From the NCBI GenBank assembly GCA_964626015.1, contig CAZVCC010000056.1:1-19946 (forward strand): a stretch of DNA of 19,946 nt. Direction: 5' to 3'. Below the pieces are notes generated by a model, which saw nothing but the letters and a program-made list of their open reading frames with translations, made no database searches and was not told the DNA's origin. This document shows, one piece after another, positions 14,839 through 19,946 of the stretch (its first letter is position 1; each line of letters starts with the position of its first letter). The translations under genes and the position numbers were made by a program. This stretch comes from CAIKZJ01 sp964626015 (GTDB lineage Bacteria > Bacteroidota > Ignavibacteria > Tepidaquicellales > Tepidaquicellaceae).

Positions 14839-15782
14839 TTTACAGATAATTTTGCAGCGAGTTTAATGGCAGAAATTGTGCTTTCGGTGTTAGCTATATT
14901 CTTCCCCGCGATATCAAATGCCGTTCCATGAGTCGGTGATGTTCTTATAATCGGTAATCCAGCAGTCAGGTTAACTCCATCTCCATTAGAAAGAAGTTTA
15001 AAGGGAATTAATGCCTGGTCGTGATAAGTTCCTGCAATTGCATCATATTTCTTATAAGCTCCCGAACCGAAAAAGCCGTCAGCCGGGAAAGGTCCGTATA
15101 TTTTAAGTCCTTTTTTTGACATGTCTTTAATAACCGGCTCGAGTTTAGTCTTTTCCTCGTAGCCCAACAGTCCTCCGTCTCCGCAATGAGGATTTAAAGA
15201 CAGAACGGCGATACTCGGAGCGGGAATTCTGAAATAATTAACTAATGTGTAATGAAGAAGGTTAAGATTTTTCCTTAACACTGATTTTTCAAGTTCTTGA
15301 GTAACGCGTTTTAAAGGTATATGAATTGTAACAGGAGTAATGATTAAGGATTCAGAATACATAATCATAATTGTACTCGTGCTGCCTGTTATTGCTTTCA
15401 GGTATTCCGTATGTCCGGGAAATTCAAAGCCTCCGAGGTTAAAAGATTTTTTAGAAATCGGAAGTGTGACTAATGCATCGTAAGTATTTCTAAGGCAGAG
15501 TTCAGTTCCAATATGAACAGCATCTCCTGAGATGCGCCCTGCTTTTTTATCAATTTTCCCCTCTTTAACTCTGATATTCAGGTCGGGTATATTAATAATA
15601 CTCTCCTTTGAAGGAATTTTGATTTTTAGTGTATCGGAATAATGCTGAATGACAGATTCGGGTATGATAATTTTTATTTCATACTGAGCGTTTAGAGAAC
15701 TGTTATTCATTATCTTCAGTGCAATTTCAGGACCAATACCATTTGGGTCACCACAAGTTAATACAATTCTCGGTTTAGACAT
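14835..15782 (-). CDS. pdxA: 4-hydroxythreonine-4-phosphate dehydrogenase
   Basis: NAD-dependent enzyme of the DXP-dependent pyridoxal phosphate pathway. It oxidises 4-phosphohydroxy-threonine and the product then loses CO2. 315 residues from ATG 15782; a TTG two codons upstream (15788) is open but less likely. Conserved blocks are GDPNGIGPE at 11-19, FPGHTEYL with H124, and metal ligands H154 (TIHIPL), H199 (NPHCGDGG) and H254 (GTYHDQALIPFK), followed by GVNLTAGLPIIRTSPTHGTAFDIAG. All are intact. It follows rsfS after 6 nt. Pairing with a PLP-dependent enzyme elsewhere in the window is probably coincidental. Confidence 0.95.
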   Translation of the reverse strand: MSKPRIVLTCGDPNGIGPEIALKIMNNSSLNAQYEIKIIIPESVIQHYSDTLKIKIPSKESIINIPDLNIRVKEGKIDKKAGRISGDAVHIGTELCLRNTYDALVTLPISKKSFNLGGFEFPGHTEYLKAITGSTSTIMIMYSESLIITPVTIHIPLKRVTQELEKSVLRKNLNLLHYTLVNYFRIPAPSIAVLSLNPHCGDGGLLGYEEKTKLEPVIKDMSKKGLKIYGPFPADGFFGSGAYKKYDAIAGTYHDQALIPFKLLSNGDGVNLTAGLPIIRTSPTHGTAFDIAGKNIANTESTISAIKLAAKLSVK

Positions 15783-15788
15783 AAACAA

Positions 15789-16235
15789 CTACTTTCCGCT
15801 TTTCTTTGCAGTTTTGATTAATTTAGGTTTTATTGCAGTCTTTGTTGTTTTTGTTACTCTCTTTTTTACTGTTTTCTTTTCGAACAGAAAGTCATCAGGA
15901 ACATCAATGATTTCTGCATCTCCCCAAAGACCTTCAAGATTGTAGAACCTCCTTGTTTCATCCATAAAAATGTGTACAACAACATCAACATAATCAATCA
16001 ATATCCAGGTCAGTCCGGTATAACCTTCATCACGCCACGCAGTTTCTCCCGCCTTCTTTGTTTCCTTAAGAATATTGTCTGCAATAGCTTTTACCTGCAA
16101 TGTAGAGGAAGCAGAACAAATTATAAAATAGTCGGTTACAGAGGTCTTACCCTCGAGATTGATTATTTTTATATCTGTACCTTTTTTCTTAAGTATTAAA
16201 TCTGCGATGAAGTAAACTAACTCTTTAGATTCCAT
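15789..16235 (-). CDS. rsfS: Ribosome silencing factor RsfS/RsfA (Iojap family)
   Basis: Binds ribosomal protein uL14 (L14) on the large subunit and blocks subunit joining when nutrients are short. The core is residues 1-118, with TDYFIICSASS at 34-44, WRDEGYTGLTWILIDYVDVVVHIF at 67-90 (quoted in pieces: WRDEGYTGLTWILIDY and VDVVVHIF) and FYNLEGLWGDAE at 97-108. A Lys/Thr-rich basic tail (about 119-148, KKTVKKRVTKTTKT) is longer than in most members and could add RNA affinity; that is inference. Its ATG overlaps the upstream LytR_C gene stop by 1 nt. The linkage of rsfS with a LytR_C-domain gene is seen in several phyla. Confidence 0.93.
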   Translation of the reverse strand: MESKELVYFIADLILKKKGTDIKIINLEGKTSVTDYFIICSASSTLQVKAIADNILKETKKAGETAWRDEGYTGLTWILIDYVDVVVHIFMDETRRFYNLEGLWGDAEIIDVPDDFLFEKKTVKKRVTKTTKTAIKPKLIKTAKKSGK

Positions 16236-16720
16236 TAATTAATTTTAGTTTTATCAGTGAACGGTTTTAACTCTGTATAATCCTTGCCTATAATTACAGT
16301 TGCATCAATGTACTTTGTTTTGTCAAGCTGCTGAACGACGTTTCTGTGACTTATACCTACAGCATCAGCAACACGCTTTGCTTTGCTGATATCACCGATG
16401 ACATCGAGTACCATAGTCTTCTCCACTTCTGCTTTGTAATTTCCCATATCAACGACATCAAAGCCTTTTGTTTTAAGGTAATCACGAAATCTTGCACCGA
16501 TTCTGTTTTCACCTGTAGCGTTAAGAATGTTAATCTGTATAGACAGATTAGGCTGATTTGTTATTTGTTTTTTAGTGGTATCGCCTGACTTGTTATCACC
16601 CCTCGAATCTGAAGTGTTCATAATCATCGAATAAGCAAGATAAATACACAAAGCCGTGATGACTATAATTGAAATGTTTAAAGTATAATTTGTTAAATTT
16701 TTCTTAAAGTCAGGATTCAT
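16235..16720 (-). CDS. Membrane-anchored LytR C-terminal-domain protein
   Basis: 161 residues. A single N-terminal membrane helix spans about 13-34 (TLNISIIVITALCIYLAY), followed by a polar linker (35-58) and a LytR_C domain at about 60-147. Domain hallmarks are IQINILNATG, then ARFRDYLKTKGFDVVD and the closing DATVIIGKDY. The LytR-CpsA-Psr catalytic domain is absent, so this is a stand-alone LytR_C protein, topology N-in with the domain in the periplasm. Function is not known; a cell-envelope role is inference. It is directly coupled to rsfS. Confidence 0.82.
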   Translation of the reverse strand: MNPDFKKNLTNYTLNISIIVITALCIYLAYSMIMNTSDSRGDNKSGDTTKKQITNQPNLSIQINILNATGENRIGARFRDYLKTKGFDVVDMGNYKAEVEKTMVLDVIGDISKAKRVADAVGISHRNVVQQLDKTKYIDATVIIGKDYTELKPFTDKTKIN

Positions 16721-16750
16721 GTTTATGAAATAATCGAAACAAAAATAACA

Positions 16751-17239
16751 TTATCTGAACATTCTATCATAGTAGTAAGGATTGTATCTATTGTAAGGGT
16801 CATAAAAACTTGACTCGTCAAGATGTCTGTATTCAAGTTTAATAAAAGAATTTTCTGTTACCTGATAATCAACTGACAGTCTTGAAAGCGATAATCCGTT
16901 AAGGTCGTCCTGTAGTCCTTTTGCATAAGCAGAGCCGAAAGATGAGCTGACGTACGGTGCATACTGCAGTTTTATATCGGCGGCAACGTTTAGTCTGTCC
17001 GTTACTTTATAATTCATTGAATTCACGTAAGAAGTAACCGACATATTTCCGTACCTTGAGCTAAGCATTGATACCTGAAAGCTATGCCGCATTGAAAAGT
17101 TCTTCGGATTAAATATTCCGAGTATTAGATTATTAGTTGTTTTATTTATTTTATTTCCGTCTTCGGGTCTTTTGAACTGAGAATAAGTAACCGAATTAAT
17201 TACAAAAACTAAAGCTATTAATAATACAAGATTTTTCAT
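16751..17239 (-). CDS. Small exported protein of unknown function
   Basis: Not recognised. From ATG 17239 it has 162 residues: a signal peptide (MKNLVLLIALVFVINSVTYS) with cleavage likely around SYSQ, then a mature part with alternating hydrophobic/polar segments (SFQVSMLSSRYGNMSVTSYV, YKVTDRLNVAADIKLQY, LSLSRLSVDYQV, SFIKLEYRHL), which suggests beta strands, perhaps an outer-membrane or periplasmic beta structure. It ends in a Tyr/Asn/Pro-rich tail (YDPYNRYNPYYYDRMFR). ATG 17245 two codons upstream is an equal alternative start. It leads the rsfS-pdxA-ftsE run, 30 nt before the LytR_C gene, with an AT-rich region upstream. Confidence 0.7.
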   Translation of the reverse strand: MKNLVLLIALVFVINSVTYSQFKRPEDGNKINKTTNNLILGIFNPKNFSMRHSFQVSMLSSRYGNMSVTSYVNSMNYKVTDRLNVAADIKLQYAPYVSSSFGSAYAKGLQDDLNGLSLSRLSVDYQVTENSFIKLEYRHLDESSFYDPYNRYNPYYYDRMFR

Positions 17240-17245
17240 TGTCAT

Positions 17246-17475
17246 AATTATAATATTAAGTATAAAATATCAAATTTAACATAAAACAGCAAGGAAAGAT
17301 TTTATATTTGATTTTAATTAGAGATTTTTGTATATGAAAACATAAATTTTGGTGTTGCATTTTCAATTAATTTCAGTTAAGATTGAATAATCGAGTTTAT
17401 CGATTTATCTTATTTTAAAATAAAATCATTTTTCAAGTAACTTTTTAATCAACCTTAAATGAAGGAGAAAAAATT
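17246..17475. other. Divergent AT-rich promoter region
   Basis: 230 bases between two divergent starts, very AT-rich. It includes the perfect palindrome TTATTTTAAAATAA near 17409, TATATTTG at 17303-17310 and TTG (17355-17357) followed 20 nt later by TAAGATTG (17378-17385), both plus-strand candidates for a -33/-7 type promoter of the 17476 gene. None is decisive. Confidence 0.5.
17271..17278 (-). promoter_or_regulatory. Candidate -7 element for the 17239 gene
   Basis: On the minus strand the sequence reads TAAATTTG, a perfect TAnnTTTG, 25 nt upstream of ATG 17245. No TTG at the proper -33 distance is visible, so the call is weak. Confidence 0.25.
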
Positions 17476-19746
17476 TTGAGAAAGATTTACTCGTTAATTT
17501 TAGCATTTCTAATGTTAATGTCGGTATCATTTAGTTATGCTCAGACAACAAATCATTCTTTCGGAAAAGCACCTGAAAGCATGAATTTACCAAGCAGCAT
17601 TTCAAATGATAATTTGTTAAATGCCAATAATCGTGGTTTTGTTTACATTTCAGGGACTAATAGTCACCAATGGAACAAACAGGTAATGGGTAATGTAGTA
17701 GTAACACCTATTGGCTCACCGTTTACGACACCAGGTTGGATTGGTGCAACAGCAAGACATTCAAACGGTACTATCTATGTTTGCAATCAGGCAGCACCGT
17801 ACGAAATTTGGACTGTTGATACCACCTCCGGTGCAACGACTCTTGTAACAAGTGTAACAGGTGTTCCTCTTGCCAGTTTAACAGGTATGGTATGGGATCA
17901 CACTACAAACACAATGTATGGAGTAGCTTCAAGTTTATCAGCATCACAGATTTTAACGATTAATTTAACAACTGGTGTAGCAACTCCTATCGGTTCACAA
18001 ACGACGGTTTGTGCGGGTGCAATCGGTATATATTGTGCACCAAACGGTACACTCTTTTCTAACGACCTTGTCGGAGATAACCTTTACAAATGGAATAAGG
18101 TGACAGGTGAACCTATTTTAGTCGGTCCCTTAGGTTACGCTGCCAATTATGGACAGGATGGTGCATTTGACTTAAGTGACGGTACGTTGTACTTAGCTTC
18201 TGCGGGTCCGGGAAACATTCTCAGGATTTGCGATACTACGACAGGTAGTGCAACTACAATAGTTGGTACATACGCAGGACAATCTTCCTGCTTGTCAATT
18301 GTTGCAGATGCAGGTCCAACTATTATACACACAGCTCTTCCAAATACACAGAACCTTGCCGGACCTTACCTGGTTAATGCTAATATTACTGCTCAGGGTT
18401 CAACAATTTCTTCAGCGAAGATTTTCTGGTCAAGAAATAATGTTGTACTAACCGACTCTATTTCAATGACAAATTCAGGAAGTAACTATTCAGGCAACAT
18501 TCCGGGTAACGGATCAAGCGCAACCTACAGGTATCAGATAAGAGCAATTCAGGTTGACGGTAAAACTGGTGCAACAGGTATTAATACATTTATTGCAACA
18601 GCAACAGATACAACAAAACCCGTAATTACGCATACAACACTTGCGGATGTACCGAAAGCAGTTTGGCCTGCAACATTAACCGCGGGTGCAACAGATCCTT
18701 TTGGTATAGACTCAGTATGGGTGAGATGGTATAAAAATAATACGGGTACCGGAATAAAGCATTTTAAACTCGCATTAACAAGCGGAACAAACTATTCAGC
18801 TGTATTTAATTCGTTGAATAGCGACGTTCAGGCCGGTGATTCAATATTTTACAGAGTTTTTGCAAAAGACGGCTCAACTCAGCACAATACTGACTCAACA
18901 ACACTCAGACAATTTAAAATTATAGCCCAGGCTACATCATGTATCGGAACAGGTACAACATCAACAAGCTATCCGTTCTATACACTTTATGAAGATTCAA
19001 GAACACAGATGCTTTATACTTCTGCTGAAATACTCGCAGGAGGCGGTGCACCCGGATTTATTAACAAACTCGGATTCACAATTTTAACTGTCGGCTCACC
19101 AGCTATGAGCGGATTCTCAGTGAAGATGCAGACAATTTCTGAATCAACTATCTCGACCTGGACAACTACAGGATGGACAGAAGTATATACTTCTTCAGCA
19201 TATACTCCTCCGGGAACAGGACTTCAGTACATTGACCTTGCAACACCGTACTTCTGGAATGGAACAGGAAATTTATTAATAGAAGTATGTTTTGATAATG
19301 CAGCATGGTCAGGAAACAGCACTGTTGCCGGAACAACTCAGACTGGAACAGTTGTACACAATCACGTTGACGGAAGTTCAGGATGCACTTTAACGGCAAC
19401 TTCAACAGCTGCAACACGTCCTAATGTATGTCTCATTATTAACACTACTGTAGGTGTAAATCCGGTTGGCACAACAGTACCTCAGGTTTACTCATTAAGC
19501 CAGAACTATCCGAATCCGTTCAATCCTACAACGAAGATAAACTTTGCATTACCAAAGCAAGGACTTGTCACGTTGAAGATTTATGACATTCTCGGCAGAG
19601 AAGTAAGAACACTCGTAAACGAAATCAAGACAGCAGGCAACTACACGGTTGATTTCAACGCTTCAGAATTCGCCAGCGGTGTTTACTTCTACAGATTACA
19701 GTCAGAAGGATTCACAGACATTAAGAAGATGATGCTCGTAAAATAG
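17476..19746 (+). CDS. Secreted T9SS cargo protein with type A sorting domain
   Basis: 756 residues. A signal peptide (MRKIYSLILAFLMLMSVSFS-YAQ, cleavage about residue 23) is followed by repeated blade-like segments at about 50-275 (GWIGATARHSNGTIYV, LTGMVWDHTTNTMYGV, GIYCAPNGTLFS) that suggest a beta-propeller. Next come Ig/fibronectin-like regions (about 280-480), a region at about 485-655 of unknown type (SYPFYTLYEDSRTQMLY) and a C-terminal 84-residue FlgD-like sorting domain from residue 673: QNYPNPFNPTTKINF, then VTLKIYDILGREVRTLV and the final GVYFYRLQSEGF. That tail marks secretion through the type IX system to the cell surface. The start is TTG 17476 with AAGGAG 8 nt upstream; a six-codon ATG frame (17459-17479) overlaps it. 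Substrate or binding role unknown. Confidence 0.85.
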   Translation: MRKIYSLILAFLMLMSVSFSYAQTTNHSFGKAPESMNLPSSISNDNLLNANNRGFVYISGTNSHQWNKQVMGNVVVTPIGSPFTTPGWIGATARHSNGTIYVCNQAAPYEIWTVDTTSGATTLVTSVTGVPLASLTGMVWDHTTNTMYGVASSLSASQILTINLTTGVATPIGSQTTVCAGAIGIYCAPNGTLFSNDLVGDNLYKWNKVTGEPILVGPLGYAANYGQDGAFDLSDGTLYLASAGPGNILRICDTTTGSATTIVGTYAGQSSCLSIVADAGPTIIHTALPNTQNLAGPYLVNANITAQGSTISSAKIFWSRNNVVLTDSISMTNSGSNYSGNIPGNGSSATYRYQIRAIQVDGKTGATGINTFIATATDTTKPVITHTTLADVPKAVWPATLTAGATDPFGIDSVWVRWYKNNTGTGIKHFKLALTSGTNYSAVFNSLNSDVQAGDSIFYRVFAKDGSTQHNTDSTTLRQFKIIAQATSCIGTGTTSTSYPFYTLYEDSRTQMLYTSAEILAGGGAPGFINKLGFTILTVGSPAMSGFSVKMQTISESTISTWTTTGWTEVYTSSAYTPPGTGLQYIDLATPYFWNGTGNLLIEVCFDNAAWSGNSTVAGTTQTGTVVHNHVDGSSGCTLTATSTAATRPNVCLIINTTVGVNPVGTTVPQVYSLSQNYPNPFNPTTKINFALPKQGLVTLKIYDILGREVRTLVNEIKTAGNYTVDFNASEFASGVYFYRLQSEGFTDIKKMMLVK

Positions 19747-19792
19747 TTGTTAGTTGTTAGTTATTAGTTGTCAGTTATTAGTTGATGGTTGA
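19744..19792. repeat. Heptamer tandem array (TAGTTGN), seven units
   Basis: Phased 7-mers: TAGTTGT, TAGTTGT, TAGTTAT, TAGTTGT, CAGTTAT, TAGTTGA, TGGTTGA. The stop codon of the T9SS gene is the first TAG of the array. The same heptamer occurs at 1535-1562. Confidence 0.82.
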
Positions 19793-19814
19793 TAACAAAC
19801 AAAATGTATAACTT

Positions 19815-19841
19815 AAGGCGGTTAGAAATAACCGCCTTTTT
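19815..19841 (+). terminator. Intrinsic terminator after the T9SS gene
   Basis: GGCGGTTA, a GAAA loop and TAACCGCC form a perfect 8-bp stem (19817-19836), extendable by two A-T pairs, followed by TTTTT. It lies 70 nt past the stop codon. A matching A tract on the 5' side means it could also work, less well, on the minus strand. Confidence 0.92.
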
Positions 19842-19946
19842 AATTTAAAGGGAACAACTAATTATATATATCTTATCACAACTAAATAATAGAATCAATT
19901 ATGTATAAAACTGACATCGGAAACTTGAAATTTTCACGTTAATTGG

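Noticed and set aside
19901..19942. 13-codon frame MYKTDIGNLKFSR near the right edge
   Set aside because: Too short, no ribosome-binding site, and no context beyond the edge to judge it.

Overview
The window is AT-rich DNA from a Gram-negative bacterium of the FCB group, most likely the Ignavibacteria/Chlorobi side of Bacteroidota. The evidence is a type IX secretion (Por) C-terminal sorting domain with the YPNPFNPTTKI motif at the end of the 17476-19746 gene, KdsC (Kdo synthesis, hence an LPS outer membrane), a TPR lipoprotein, and gene starts that mostly lack a strong Shine-Dalgarno. This placement is inference from protein style; no rRNA is present.

Layout. 1-214 is part of a dispersed repeat. 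215-1533 (minus) is a two-gene unit, PHP phosphoesterase then ribH. 1534-1916 is a non-coding spacer with two kinds of short periodic repeat and a 26-bp perfect palindrome. 1917-8925 (minus) is a compact operon-like run in the order lon, dnaX, speB-like, nth, kdsC, PLP-dependent sulfur-amino-acid enzyme; most junctions overlap by 1 to 20 nt. 8926-10129 is a 1.2-kb non-coding repeat island. 10130-14159 (plus) holds a large TPR lipoprotein and a soluble TPR protein. 14167-17245 (minus) is a second tight run: small secreted protein, LytR_C-domain membrane protein, rsfS, pdxA, ftsE-like ATPase. 17476-19746 (plus) is a secreted T9SS cargo protein followed by heptamer repeats and a clear intrinsic terminator. 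The last 105 bases hold no gene I can support.

Most notable observation: the dnaX zero frame stops just after a run of ten A residues (mRNA sense), but a -1 shift there opens 48 more codons that fill the otherwise empty gap and stop 14 nt inside the next gene, overlapping its ATG. A perfect 8-bp hairpin lies directly 5' of the A run. This looks like a recoding site (transcriptional slippage or -1 ribosomal frameshift) giving two DnaX forms, as known for dnaX in E. coli and Thermus. A homopolymer sequencing error is the main alternative.

Second theme: the non-coding DNA is built from modular short repeats. There are arrays with a 9-bp period, arrays with a 7-bp period that abut gene ends, GC-rich palindromic inserts of about 15 to 30 bp, and a 208-bp unit duplicated almost exactly 720 bp apart with a third partial copy at the window start. 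I see no CRISPR array, transposase, phage or defence system.
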